In this document: piece after piece, positions 36,938 to 44,990 of the stretch | Layout of the letters: each line of letters begins with the position of its first letter | Numbering within the stretch: position 1 is the stretch's first letter | DNA from: Isoptericola sp. BMS4 | GTDB taxonomy: Bacteria > Actinomycetota > Actinomycetes > Actinomycetales > Cellulomonadaceae | Direction of reading: 5' to 3' | Assembly (NCBI RefSeq): GCF_011634835.1 | Contig: NZ_SIRP01000001.1 | Coordinates: 3,096,970 to 3,160,969 of the forward strand | DNA length: 64,000 nucleotides | Program-made: the position numbers and the translations under genes | Notes under the pieces: model-generated | What the model saw: the letters and a program-made list of their open reading frames with translations, nothing else | Told to the model about the DNA's origin: nothing | Databases searched by the model: none

Positions 36938-38879
36938 CCCGATGCACCGCCTCGAACATCTCGCCGAGCTCGCTCATCAGCCTGGCGACGTCGGCGTCGA
37001 TCTCCTCGAGTGGCCGCGGCTCCTCGGGTACGTAGAAGAGCCTGGTGAACGGGATCTCGTTGCCCTCCTTGGCCTTCGAGACGTCCCAGGTGGCCCCCTC
37101 GGCGAAGGGCAGCACCTCACGCTCCATGTGCTCGTCGAGGTGTTCACTCCTCGGCACGCGCTCGGTGATCTTCCAGCCGTCGAGGAGCACCGGATTGCCC
37201 TTGCGGTCGACGGCGAGCGGCGCGTCGTCGTCCTGGACACCCATGGCCGAGGCGACCGCGTCGACAAGCCCGATCGGTGCCTTCAGCCCCTTCGTCTTGC
37301 AGCGCTGCTGGAAGGCGGCAGGCAGGCTGTTCCACACAAAGCCGTCGAGGCCGCGCATGATCTCCGCATGGTCCTCGACGAACGCTTTGTGCTCGCGCAC
37401 GGCGTCGACCGCGTCTTCGGAGAACACCGCGGCGAGGCGCGCCTGCTTGTAGACAGGCACGTCGCGGAACATGAAGTCCTCCTTCACCATGACGCGCGAG
37501 ATCGCCGAGTCGGCGTACTCGAACGCCTGATACGCCTTCAGCACCGTGTCGCGATTCGTGGGGCTCATCTCGCGGCGCTTGTCGCCCATGCCCTTGCGCA
37601 TGGGCTCCCACTGGTTGGTGGCATCGATGAGCTGGATCCTCCCGACGCGCTCGGGATCCTTGTCGGCGTCGAGGATCCAGACGTAGGTCGCGATGCCGGT
37701 GCCGTAGAACATCTGCGTCGGCAGGGCGATGATGGCGTCGATGAGGTCCTCGTCGAACAGCCACTGGCGGATGGCGTTGGGGCCCTTGTCGCTGCTGAAC
37801 AGCGGCGAGGCGTTCGAGACGACGGCGGCGCGGCCGCCCTGGCTGTTCTTGCCGGCCGGGCTGAGCTTCGAGGCGCAGTGCGCGAGGAAGAGCATCTGGC
37901 CGTCGCTCTTGGACGGCAGGCCGTGGCTGAAGCGGGAACCCTGGGTCTTCGCCTGCTCCTTGACCGACGAGTACTGGACCTCCCAGTCCATGCCGAACGG
38001 CGGGTTGGACAGCACATAGTCGAAGGTCTGGTCCGCGTACTCGTCGTGCAGCAGCGTGTCGCCGTGCTTGATGGCGTCGGGGCGGCCGCCCTGGATCAGC
38101 AGGTCGGCTTTGCCGAGCGCGAACGCTGAGGACATGAGCTCCTGGCCGTAGAGCGTGACGTCGATCTTCTCGTTCGTGCGTCGCAGCGCCTCCTGCGCGA
38201 TCAGCAGCATGCCGCCCGAGCCGGCCGTCGGGTCGTAGATCGAGCGGGCCGTGCTGTCGCCGGCCAGTGTGTCGTCGTCGTCCGCGATGAGGACGTCGAC
38301 CATGAGCTTGATCGCATCGCGCGGTGTGTAGAAGTTGCCGGCGGCCTTGCCCTTCTTGTTGAACGCCCGGTACATGACGTCCTCGAAGACGTCGCCCATG
38401 CTGGTGTCGCTGAGGCTGCCGGGGCTCAGGTCAAGCGTGGAGAAGTGCTTGACGACGGCGTGCAGGCGATTGGCGTCGGCGAGCACCTTCGCGCGCCGGG
38501 CGAAGTCGAAGGACACCCAGATGTCGGCGATGTTGTTCGAGAAGCCGTCGACGTAGCTCTTGAGGGACTTGTCCACGTTGTCGTCGACGGAGGCGATCGT
38601 GGCCAAGTCGAGCTTCGAGACGTTGTAGAAGCTGAGCCCGAATTTGTCCTTGACGGCGATGTCGATCAGGTGGTCCGGCATGCCGCCGAGCGAGTCGACG
38701 AACGCGGTGACCTCGGCCTTGGTGTCCGCGAGCATGCACTCCAGCCGACGAAGAACGGTGAACGGCAGGATGTAGTCGCCGTAGTCCTCCTCGTCGACGA
38801 CGTTGCGGAGGTACTTGTCTGCCGTGTCCCAGACGATCCTCGCGGTCGTCGTGCTACGTGCGCCGGTCTGCTCTGCCAT
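36930..38879 (-). CDS. hsdM: type I restriction enzyme methylase subunit M
   Basis: 649 residues, N6-adenine methyltransferase. An N-terminal HsdM helical domain (DTADKYLRNVVDEEDYGDYI) precedes the SAM motif I YDPTAGSGGML near residues 215-225 and the catalytic NPPF (SNPPFGMDW) near 292-295. The ATG at 38879 has AGGGA 9 bases upstream; a GTG two codons earlier is the alternative. It is the first gene of the five-gene chain hsdM-hsdS-hsdR-xre-NTPase and has the island's strongest promoter-like gap upstream. Confidence 0.94.
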   Translation of the reverse strand: MAEQTGARSTTTARIVWDTADKYLRNVVDEEDYGDYILPFTVLRRLECMLADTKAEVTAFVDSLGGMPDHLIDIAVKDKFGLSFYNVSKLDLATIASVDDNVDKSLKSYVDGFSNNIADIWVSFDFARRAKVLADANRLHAVVKHFSTLDLSPGSLSDTSMGDVFEDVMYRAFNKKGKAAGNFYTPRDAIKLMVDVLIADDDDTLAGDSTARSIYDPTAGSGGMLLIAQEALRRTNEKIDVTLYGQELMSSAFALGKADLLIQGGRPDAIKHGDTLLHDEYADQTFDYVLSNPPFGMDWEVQYSSVKEQAKTQGSRFSHGLPSKSDGQMLFLAHCASKLSPAGKNSQGGRAAVVSNASPLFSSDKGPNAIRQWLFDEDLIDAIIALPTQMFYGTGIATYVWILDADKDPERVGRIQLIDATNQWEPMRKGMGDKRREMSPTNRDTVLKAYQAFEYADSAISRVMVKEDFMFRDVPVYKQARLAAVFSEDAVDAVREHKAFVEDHAEIMRGLDGFVWNSLPAAFQQRCKTKGLKAPIGLVDAVASAMGVQDDDAPLAVDRKGNPVLLDGWKITERVPRSEHLDEHMEREVLPFAEGATWDVSKAKEGNEIPFTRLFYVPEEPRPLEEIDADVARLMSELGEMFEAVHRDA

Positions 38880-38913
38880 GCTCACCCGTCCCTGGTCGAT
38901 CGATGCCCGTTCA

Positions 38914-38933
38914 ATGTATCACGAACGTTACAT
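38914..38933. promoter_or_regulatory. dyad operator candidate upstream of hsdM
   Basis: ATGTATCACGAACGTTACAT has matching ends (ATGTA/TACAT) and an internal C/G pair, giving a partial dyad 35 bases before the hsdM start. It contains GTATC-ACG-AACGTT, which recurs as GTATC-GAA-AACGTT immediately before the XRE gene at 27439. It is a candidate site for one of the two XRE regulators. Confidence 0.4.
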
Positions 38934-39057
38934 CGGGTGGTGGACCACGGAGCAGATTGAGGCGTCTAGGGTGAGAAAGTTCATCCCGCGGTCGTTGTGC
39001 GGGGCGGGACAGCGCCGACTCCATCACCGGACCGCGCAGATCAGGAGTGAGGCCGCG

Positions 39058-39336
39058 TCACCTCAGCAGATCGAGGATGGTGGGCAAGTACTTGCGCACC
39101 TGCTCCCGGTCGCTCTCCTGCTCCTCGTCGGACAGCTCGTCGTACGGCGTCGACATCTGGGTCTCCCAACGCTGGGCGAGCTCAGCGGGCACCACAAGAG
39201 CCCCGTCCTCCCTCCGCTCGCACTGGTCGTGGACGTACCGCTGCCAATGCGCCCATCGTTCATGCTCGATCGCAGCGAGCCGGTCGACTGCCCGCGCACT
39301 CTCTAGCACCTCACGGATCTCGTCGTGGGAACGCAT
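39058..39336 (-). CDS. small RyR-like domain protein
   Basis: 92 residues. The core LAAIEHERWAHWQRYVHDQC followed by MSTPYDELSDEEQESDREQV resembles the RyR repeat (a Trp-rich helix, then a PYxEL-xEExKxxDR segment), which Burroughs and Aravind-type surveys place among possible ligand-binding domains of bacterial conflict systems. It begins ATGA-overlapped with the caspase stop, so it is translated with it. No enzyme motif is seen. Short RyR-like proteins also occur in phages, so an inhibitory or sensing role is equally open. Confidence 0.7.
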   Translation of the reverse strand: MRSHDEIREVLESARAVDRLAAIEHERWAHWQRYVHDQCERREDGALVVPAELAQRWETQMSTPYDELSDEEQESDREQVRKYLPTILDLLR

Positions 39337-40316
39337 CAGATCAGGTCCTGCTTCACAAGAGACCAGTAGTGCTGGCCGAGCGCTGTCAGTTCGCAAGACT
39401 TCGATTCCATCGCCGCGTGCCACATGTGCGGGGCGTCGACCGGGCGGACGAGGTTCACCTTCACCAGCGCCTGCAGCACGGCAAAGTCGGCATTCTTCGC
39501 GGGATCTGGAACCGGAGTCGAGTCCGGCTCGCGACCGGAGCGCTCAGGCTCGTAGGCGGGATCAAGCTGGAGCTCCGTCGTGGGCTGCTCGAACAACGTC
39601 GTGAGCTTCCGCAGATCCTCCAACTCAATCGGAGCGTCCGCCGTCCGGAGCGAGACGAACTTCTTCACGTTCGTCTTGAAGACAGGCCGCTGTGCCCACG
39701 GTCCGAGCGACTGGTCGATGTGCGCATAGACGCTGCCGGGCGTCACCTCGCCGACAAGGTTGCTGGCCGCGCCATTCAGTGCGTCCACGAGCAAGCGGGT
39801 GAAGACGCCCGATCCACCGCTCTCCATGGCGTACTGATCCGCCGTGGACGCCGTGAGGAGCGTGACGCCCTCCTTGATCTCAGCGATGTTCTTCCCTGCC
39901 GGGTTGTCCCCTGCCACGCCACCGTGGCAGCTGTCGAGGATGATCACCTTGTTCTTCGCAGGAGAACGATTGGCGAACGCCATGACCTCCGACAGCGACA
40001 GCCCGTCGTGCCCGTCGGCGCTATCGCTCGCGCACAAGTACCCACCGACCCCGTCGATGTAACCGTGCCCCGCGAAGTAGAACAGCGAGACATCCGCGTC
40101 GTCCTTGAACAGCTCTTCGACAGCCCCGCGCAGATCCGCGCGGGTCACAGTGGCGTGCGGACCGGTACCGACCAGCACCCGCGGCTGCGCGAAGTTGAGA
40201 GTGCCGTCAGCATGGCGGTCGAGCACGTTCTTGACGCTGTACGCGTCGCTCACAGCACCGCTGAGGGAGCCGATCCTGTCGTAGTGGTCGATACCGACGA
40301 CGAGGGCCTTGCGCAT
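39336..40316 (-). CDS. caspase-like (C14) protease
   Basis: 326 residues. The N-terminal caspase fold begins [20 protein letters not shown]. The catalytic His84 is in YFAGHGYID and Cys130 in IILDSCHGG, the classic dyad. Residues 220-326 form a separate helical C-terminal domain ([15 protein letters not shown] and [20 protein letters not shown]) that is not protease and could sense a ligand. Bacterial caspase-like proteins act in regulated cell death during phage infection. It starts 11 bases after the TIR gene and overlaps the RyR-like gene. ATG at 40316 is chosen because the conserved domain begins there. Confidence 0.9.
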   Translation of the reverse strand: MRKALVVGIDHYDRIGSLSGAVSDAYSVKNVLDRHADGTLNFAQPRVLVGTGPHATVTRADLRGAVEELFKDDADVSLFYFAGHGYIDGVGGYLCASDSADGHDGLSLSEVMAFANRSPAKNKVIILDSCHGGVAGDNPAGKNIAEIKEGVTLLTASTADQYAMESGGSGVFTRLLVDALNGAASNLVGEVTPGSVYAHIDQSLGPWAQRPVFKTNVKKFVSLRTADAPIELEDLRKLTTLFEQPTTELQLDPAYEPERSGREPDSTPVPDPAKNADFAVLQALVKVNLVRPVDAPHMWHAAMESKSCELTALGQHYWSLVKQDLI

Positions 40317-40327
40317 CGCGGTGCCCT

Positions 40328-40699
40328 TCAGAGGGAGTCGATGAAGCCGGAGATGTTGGCATCGCTCCACGGCACGGTCCGGACCCCCGCGAGAAAGGTG
40401 CGGTCATCGGAGTACGCCCAGATCCCGAGGAGCGGCTTTCCCTCGTCCTTCGCACACTGGATCTCCCACTTCTGGCCCTCGGAGTCCAGCGAGCTGCTGC
40501 TGACGAGGGCGATCACTCCGTGGGAGCGCCGGATGCGCGTGCGGACCCTGTCCTTCCAGCCGGAGTCGTACGGCTCCTTTACTGACATGTCGATGAACTC
40601 GTACGGCGCGCGAGGGCCGAGCGACTGCCCCTTCAGGAAATCCCTCTGTCGCTCGTCCTCCATCGCGAACGCGACGAATACAACCTTGTTCTCAGCCAT
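40328..40699 (-). CDS. TIR-like protein (MTH538/DUF1863 type)
   Basis: 123 residues. It begins [20 protein letters not shown] and has [18 protein letters not shown] and [20 protein letters not shown], the pattern of the MTH538 TIR-like family that includes ThsB of Thoeris. The likely catalytic glutamate is Glu79 in KWEIQCA. Such TIR enzymes make cyclic ADP-ribose-type signals from NAD after phage infection. It is the first gene of the trio with the caspase and RyR-like genes. I recall a TIR plus caspase-like pair described as type IV Thoeris, which this matches in gene content. Confidence 0.85.
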   Translation of the reverse strand: MAENKVVFVAFAMEDERQRDFLKGQSLGPRAPYEFIDMSVKEPYDSGWKDRVRTRIRRSHGVIALVSSSSLDSEGQKWEIQCAKDEGKPLLGIWAYSDDRTFLAGVRTVPWSDANISGFIDSL

Positions 40700-41261
40700 G
40701 CCTGGCTCTCCTCATCGGCTCGAGCTGCGACGCCGGGGGGTCGCATCTGTGCTCGTCATCACGCTATCGAGCACCACTGACATTCGACGCCGATGGTACG
40801 GCGCGGCACGGATCAGACCCATGACCACGCCACAGATGTGACCGAGGACCTTGGGCCTCGCGCTGTCGCCTCCCGCCGGCAGCCTTCGGCTCGGACGCTC
40901 ACACATGACTTCGTTTAAGGGTGTATGTCCGGCGGCCCCGATATCAGCATGTGGTGCCCGCCGGCCGCCGCGACGAGGAGCGCGTCGACGGCCTCGCGCT
41001 GGCCGACGACGGTCGGGGCAACCGACGATTCCCGCGACCCTGCCGCGATCCGCGGACAACGCGATGGGGTTCGACATGATCTCCATCGCGTCGGGCACTA
41101 TCCACCTCGCTTCGCCGTCGCGCATCCCGACCCCTCCATCGTTCAACATGTCAACGTCAACGGGACGAGGAGTCGAACAGGACTCCGCCGAGGTCTCGAA
41201 CGCGACCTTCTCCCCGCCAACGGAGCGTCGCACGCTCGACAGCCGCAACGACCGAGTCGAC
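40700..41261. other. 562-base region between the TIR gene and mutM
   Basis: No intact gene is supported. The part nearest the TIR gene should hold its promoter. The middle carries the ComM-like fragment at 40915-41090. Bases 41091-41261 show nothing I recognise; several overlapping frames are open in this stretch, but none looks like a known protein. Confidence 0.5.
40915..41090 (-). pseudogene. fragment of a Mg-chelatase/ComM-type ATPase
   Basis: The minus strand reads PTVVGQREAVDALLVAAAGG, then HHMLISGPP, and stops (DIHP then TAA). This is the segment that precedes Walker A in ComM/YifB-type AAA ATPases (usual form VxGQxxAxxALxVAAAGGHHLL-x-GPPGxGKT). The break falls exactly where GTGKT should begin. 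No start is seen and the upstream frame is not recognisable. It is a truncated gene end, possibly marking an older junction inside the island. Confidence 0.5.
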
Positions 41262-42161
41262 CTAGCGTTTTCGCTGGCAGACCGGGCAAAAGTAGCTCGA
41301 GCGGTTCATGAACCGTTCGCGTACGATGGACGTGCCGCAACGTTTGCAAGGACGGCCATCCCGCCCATATGAGACAAGGCTCCGGGCAAAAAATCCGGAC
41401 TCGCCGTTGACGTTGACGTACAGGGCGTCGAAGCTCGTGCCGCCCTGTGTGAGCGCCTCGGACATGACCTCGGAGGCGGCATCGAGCACGCGGCGCACGA
41501 CCGGACGCGTCATGGTGTCCGTCGCGCGGGCGTAGTGCACACGGGCGCGCCACAGCGCCTCGTCGGCGTAGATGTTCCCGATGCCGGAGGCGATCGTCTG
41601 GTCGAGCAGCGCCCGCTTGATCCCGGTGCGGCGCCGCCGGACGGTCGCGACCGCCGCGTCGGCGTCGAAGGCGGGGTCGAGCGGGTCGCGGCCGACGTGC
41701 GCCACCGGCTCGGGCACGGCGGCGAGATCGCTGCCGCGGCCTCCCGGAGCGCCGTCGGGCGTGGGGACCAGGTCCACGACGGACAGGTGGCCGAACGTGC
41801 GCTGGTCGACGAAGTCGAGGAAGCGCGCGCCGGACGGGCTGTCGTCGAGGTGCAGCCGGGCCCGCAGGTGCGGGTGCGCCCACTCCCCCGCCACGGCCGG
41901 GTCGCGCACCAGGAGCTGGCCCGACATCCCGAGGTGCGCGAGCAGGGCGGCGTCCTCGCCCACGGGCAGCCACAGGTACTTGCCGCGGCGGGCGGCGGCG
42001 GTCAGCCGCCGGCCGCGCAGCTGGTCGGCGAAGCCCGCCGGGCCGCCCTCGTGCCGCCGTACCGAGTAGTCGCGGAACACCTCGACGTCGCGCACGACGG
42101 CGCCCACCACGAGGCGGTCCAGCCCGTCACGGACGGTCTCGACCTCGGGGAGCTCAGGCAC
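41262..42161 (-). CDS. mutM: formamidopyrimidine-DNA glycosylase with island-derived tail
   Basis: 299 residues. Fpg removes 8-oxoguanine and nicks the strand. Pro2 and Glu3 ([14 protein letters not shown]) form the active site; the Lys of RRGKYLWLP and a C-terminal zinc finger CKRC...CPVC are present, so it should work. From [16 protein letters not shown] (codon 256 on, base 41396) to the end, codons become AT-rich (TTTTTTGCC, CATATG, AAACGT) and protein similarity to host Fpg tails drops. The usual host tail is found orphaned at 26626-26775. The start overlaps the rnc stop by 8 bases, the conserved rnc-mutM order. Confidence 0.93.
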   Translation of the reverse strand: MPELPEVETVRDGLDRLVVGAVVRDVEVFRDYSVRRHEGGPAGFADQLRGRRLTAAARRGKYLWLPVGEDAALLAHLGMSGQLLVRDPAVAGEWAHPHLRARLHLDDSPSGARFLDFVDQRTFGHLSVVDLVPTPDGAPGGRGSDLAAVPEPVAHVGRDPLDPAFDADAAVATVRRRRTGIKRALLDQTIASGIGNIYADEALWRARVHYARATDTMTRPVVRRVLDAASEVMSEALTQGGTSFDALYVNVNGESGFFARSLVSYGRDGRPCKRCGTSIVRERFMNRSSYFCPVCQRKR

Positions 42162-42891
42162 CCGCGCCCTCGGCCCGCGCCGGCACCGCCGGGAGGTCCT
42201 TCAGCGCGCGGTAGGCCTGCTCGGCCGCGGCCTGCTCGGCGTGCTTCTTCGCCGTGCCGGAGCCCAGGCCGAGCACCGGGCCCGCCGAGACCTGCGCATG
42301 GAAGACCCGGGCGTGCTCCGGGCCCTCGCCCGTCACCTCGTAGACGGGTGCGGCGAACCCGCGCTCGGCGACGACCTCCTGCAGGGACGTCTTCCAGTCG
42401 AGGCCCGCGCCGAGGTCGGCCGCGTGCTCCAGCGTCGTGTCCACGAGGCGGTGCACCAGCTCGCGCGCCGGCTCCAGGCCGTGCGACAGGTACGTGGCCC
42501 CGATGAGCGCCTCCACGGTGTCCGACAGGATCGAGTCCTTGTCGAAGCCGCGGGTGCGCATCTCGCCCTTGCCGAGCAGCACGTAGCCGCCCAGGTCGAG
42601 GCGCCGCGCGACGGCGGCCAACGCACGCTGCGACACGGTCGCGGCGCGCATCTTCGCCAGCTCGCCCTCGGGCAGGTCGGGGTGGCGCCGGTAGAGCGCC
42701 TCCGTCACGACCAGGCCGAGCACGGTGTCCCCGAGGAACTCGAGCCGCTCGTTGGTGGGGATGCCCCCGGCCTCGTGCGCGAACGACCGGTGCGTCAGCG
42801 CGAGGACGAGAAGCTCGGGGTCCAGATGGACCCCGAGCTTCTCGAGAAGAGCGGCCGGCTCCGGACGTTCCCGGGTGCCGTTCGCAGGCAT
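42154..42891 (-). CDS. rnc: ribonuclease III
   Basis: 245 residues. The N-terminal nuclease domain has the signature [13 protein letters not shown] near residues 43-55. The second acidic cluster [12 protein letters not shown] follows, and a dsRNA-binding domain runs from about residue 165 ([14 protein letters not shown]) to the tail. RNase III processes rRNA and double-stranded RNAs. The start MPANGT is chosen because upstream sequence is the rpmF end. It is followed by mutM with overlap. Confidence 0.95.
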   Translation of the reverse strand: MPANGTRERPEPAALLEKLGVHLDPELLVLALTHRSFAHEAGGIPTNERLEFLGDTVLGLVVTEALYRRHPDLPEGELAKMRAATVSQRALAAVARRLDLGGYVLLGKGEMRTRGFDKDSILSDTVEALIGATYLSHGLEPARELVHRLVDTTLEHAADLGAGLDWKTSLQEVVAERGFAAPVYEVTGEGPEHARVFHAQVSAGPVLGLGSGTAKKHAEQAAAEQAYRALKDLPAVPARAEGAGA

Positions 42892-42892
42892 G

Positions 42893-43087
42893 TCAGCCCG
42901 CGTGCTCGGTGCGCAGCGCCTCGGCGTACTGGCGGCCCTTGTAGGTGCCGCAGGTGGGGCACGCCGCGTGGGACAGCTTCTGCCCCTTGCAGCTGGGGCA
43001 CGTGGTGAGGGTCGCCGCGGTGGTCTTCCACTGCGAGCGACGCGCACGGGTGTTGCTGCGCGACATCTTGCGCTTGGGAACAGCCAC
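42893..43087 (-). CDS. rpmF: 50S ribosomal protein L32
   Basis: 64 residues, of the zinc-ribbon (C+) form, with CPSC and CPTC. It begins with GTG (read as Met): [20 protein letters not shown], the standard L32 start. It lies 2 bases after yceD and 1 base before the rnc start, so the set yceD-rpmF-rnc-mutM is a single unit. Confidence 0.97.
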   Translation of the reverse strand: MAVPKRKMSRSNTRARRSQWKTTAATLTTCPSCKGQKLSHAACPTCGTYKGRQYAEALRTEHAG

Positions 43088-43089
43088 GG

Positions 43090-43680
43090 TCAGCTCTCTT
43101 TCGTCTCGTCGGACACGCTCGACTGCTCGAGCATGGTCTGCAGCGCCGACCAACGGGGGTCGACGACGTCGTGATGGTGCTCGGGGTCGTCCTCGAGCCG
43201 TGCACCGCACTCGGAGCACAGGCCGGGGCAGTCCTCGCGGCACAGCGGTTGAAATGGTAGTGCAGTGACGAGCGAATCCCGAACCGCGGGCTCGATGTCG
43301 GCCTGGTCGTCGACCAGCACCGACTCCTCCTCCGCGTCCTCGTCGCCCGACTCCTCGGCCGCCTCGACCCGCTCGGGGTAGGCGAACAGCTCCTGCACCC
43401 GGACGGTCACCTGCTCGGTCACCTCGTCGAGGCACCGGACGCACTCGCCGACCGCCGTGCCGCGCACGACGCCCGTCACGAGCACGCCCTCCATGACCGC
43501 CTCCAGGCGCAGGCCCAGCGTGAGGTCGCCGCCCTCGGGGATGCCGATGACCGCCGTGCCGAGGTCCGCCGGGGCCGGCACGACGCGCGAGACCTCGGAC
43601 ATCGTGCCGGGACGCCGCGAGAGCTCGTGCGTGTCGAGCACGAGCGGCGAGCGCTTCTCGGTACTGATGGCAGACTCCAA
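43090..43680 (-). CDS. YceD/DUF177 family protein
   Basis: About 196 residues of the DUF177 family (YceD), which is encoded beside rpmF in most bacteria and is linked to 23S rRNA or L32 handling. The conserved segment is PLCREDCPGLCSECGARLED with its Cys cluster, and VVRGTAVGECVRCLDEVTEQ is seen upstream. The start is uncertain: the longest reading begins at TTG (43680) without a clear ribosome site. Internal GTG at codon 14 is a weaker alternative because it would cut the usual SPLVLDTHEL start. Confidence 0.85.
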   Translation of the reverse strand: MESAISTEKRSPLVLDTHELSRRPGTMSEVSRVVPAPADLGTAVIGIPEGGDLTLGLRLEAVMEGVLVTGVVRGTAVGECVRCLDEVTEQVTVRVQELFAYPERVEAAEESGDEDAEEESVLVDDQADIEPAVRDSLVTALPFQPLCREDCPGLCSECGARLEDDPEHHHDVVDPRWSALQTMLEQSSVSDETKES

Positions 43681-43825
43681 TGACGGGCGCGTTCAGGGGT
43701 GGGAGATCAGGTGGACGGCCCGAAGCGGACCAGCGGCTCAGTCTACGACATCACCCGGGCGCCGTGCACCGGGCCCTGGCGTGACCCACCTCTCAGGCAG
43801 GGACGCCGTCGGCGCCGGGCAGTGG

Positions 43826-44407
43826 TCAGGCCGGGCTCTCCTGCGGCCAGTCCGGGTCGCGCACCGCGTCCCAGCGGACGCGCGGCGCGGCGCCCTGCTC
43901 CAGCCGTCCCGCGAGCTTCTCCCGACCCGCGGCCACCTGCGCGCCGAGCGCGTCCAGGTCGTGCTGGAAGTCCGCCAGCCGCCGGTCGCAGTACTCGTCC
44001 GCGTCGGTGCGCAGCGCGGCAGCCCGGCGCTCGGCGTCGGCCACGATCTCCGCGGCCCGGGACTCCGCCTGCACCACCACCTGCTCGGTCTGCACCAGCT
44101 CGATGGCCCGCGCCCGGGCGGTGGCGACGATCTCCTCCGCCTTGCGGTGCGCCGTGGCGAGGGTGCTCTCCGCGGCGGCGAGCACCTCGTCCGCGCGCGC
44201 CACCTGCGTGGGCAGGGCGTCGCGCAGCTCGTCCACCAGGCCGAGCGCCTGCTCCCGGTCGATCTTGACATTGGTCGACAGCGGACCCGACCTCGCGTTC
44301 TCGACGAGTGCCGCCAGGTCGTCGAGGATCTCCAGCAGCCCGGCGGTCGGGTTCTCCCCCGCCGGCGTGCCCTGCCCGTCCCCTGTCGTCGCGGTCGTGT
44401 CGTCCAT
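43826..44407 (-). CDS. DivIVA-like coiled-coil protein
   Basis: 193 residues. After a short disordered start comes AGLLEILDDLAALVENARSG, then a long coiled coil (about residues 60-170) with many Ala/Glu/Arg heptads. This is the actinobacterial DivIVA-like/cell-division initiation family that sits between coaD and yceD-rpmF. It likely binds membranes or scaffolds growth; no enzyme motif is present. ATG at 44407 has AAGGAG upstream; a further in-frame ATG 15 bases upstream is less likely. Confidence 0.75.
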   Translation of the reverse strand: MDDTTATTGDGQGTPAGENPTAGLLEILDDLAALVENARSGPLSTNVKIDREQALGLVDELRDALPTQVARADEVLAAAESTLATAHRKAEEIVATARARAIELVQTEQVVVQAESRAAEIVADAERRAAALRTDADEYCDRRLADFQHDLDALGAQVAAGREKLAGRLEQGAAPRVRWDAVRDPDWPQESPA

Positions 44408-44418
44408 GCTCTGCTCCT

Positions 44419-44916
44419 TCACCGTGCCAGTGCTGCGTGCACCGCGTCCGCGACGCCGGCCGGGACCAGGTCGTCGATCGGCCCGCCGAACCGTGCCACG
44501 TCCTTGACCAGCGACGACGCGACGTGGGCGTACCCCGGGTCGCCGGGGACGAAGACGGTCTCGACCCCCGTCGCCCCTCCTGTCAGGTGCCGGTTCATCA
44601 GTGCCATCGGCAGCTCGGCGTCGAAGTCCGCCCCGCCCCGCAGCCCCTTCACGACCGCGACGGCGCCGACGTCGCGGCAGAAGTCCACGAGCAGCCCGGG
44701 GACCTCGGCCACGCGGACGTCGGCCGTCTCCGGGTCGGCGTCCAGGGCGGCGCGGACGAGGTCCACGCGGCGTTCCGGCGGCAGCAAGGCGTTCTTGGCG
44801 GCGTTGCGGGCGACCCCGACCACCACGTCGTCGAACATGCGGCGCGCGCGGCGCACGACGTCGAGGTGACCGAGGGTGATCGGGTCGAAGGACCCGGGGC
44901 AGACGGCGGTGCTCAC
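44419..44916 (-). CDS. coaD: phosphopantetheine adenylyltransferase
   Basis: 165 residues. The signature GSFDPITLGHLDVV lies at residues 8-21, and the C-terminal region has the ISSSLVKDVA-type motif as VASSLVKDVARFGG. CoaD makes dephospho-CoA from 4'-phosphopantetheine. Start GTG at 44916 (VSTAVCPGSFD). It lies 74 bases after rsmD and 11 before the DivIVA-like gene. Confidence 0.95.
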   Translation of the reverse strand: MSTAVCPGSFDPITLGHLDVVRRARRMFDDVVVGVARNAAKNALLPPERRVDLVRAALDADPETADVRVAEVPGLLVDFCRDVGAVAVVKGLRGGADFDAELPMALMNRHLTGGATGVETVFVPGDPGYAHVASSLVKDVARFGGPIDDLVPAGVADAVHAALAR

Positions 44917-44990
44917 GTCGCCGACGGTACCCGGCCCGGCGGCGATACGTCCGAGGCGCCCCGGGGACGGCCGCAACCGCGCCGCCGCGC

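Larger units (their letters stand above)
26776..41396. mobile_element. defence genomic island inserted within mutM
   Basis: The block is bounded on the left by the orphan mutM tail and on the right by mutM whose last 44 codons are not host-like. Base composition is visibly lower in GC than the flanks, especially in the NTPase and hsdS genes. Cargo is two HTH genes, a putative antitoxin-like gene and its decayed relative, hsdMSR with an XRE gene and a P-loop NTPase, a TIR-caspase-RyR trio, and a ComM fragment. No integrase is recognisable. The only bases shared at the two junctions are a CC dinucleotide, plus a 15-base GAGCGGTTCATGAAC within both tails. Boundaries are inferred. Confidence 0.72.

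Noticed and set aside
40925-41311. A plus-strand reading of 128 codons near the right end of the island
   Set aside because: It has no recognisable domain, no ribosome site, and the same bases code better for the ComM fragment on the minus strand.
26678-41313. A 15-base repeat GAGCGGTTCATGAAC in both mutM tails (26678-26692 and 41299-41313) as the attachment core
   Set aside because: It encodes part of the conserved FMNRS motif of Fpg and contains a natural palindrome, and protein similarity continues well past it in both copies. The switch in composition occurs about 80-95 bases away, so it is more likely conserved coding than the crossover point.
26776-41396. CRISPR array, integrase or conjugation genes in the island
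   Set aside because: No regularly spaced repeats, tyrosine or serine recombinase motifs, or relaxase motifs were seen on either strand.
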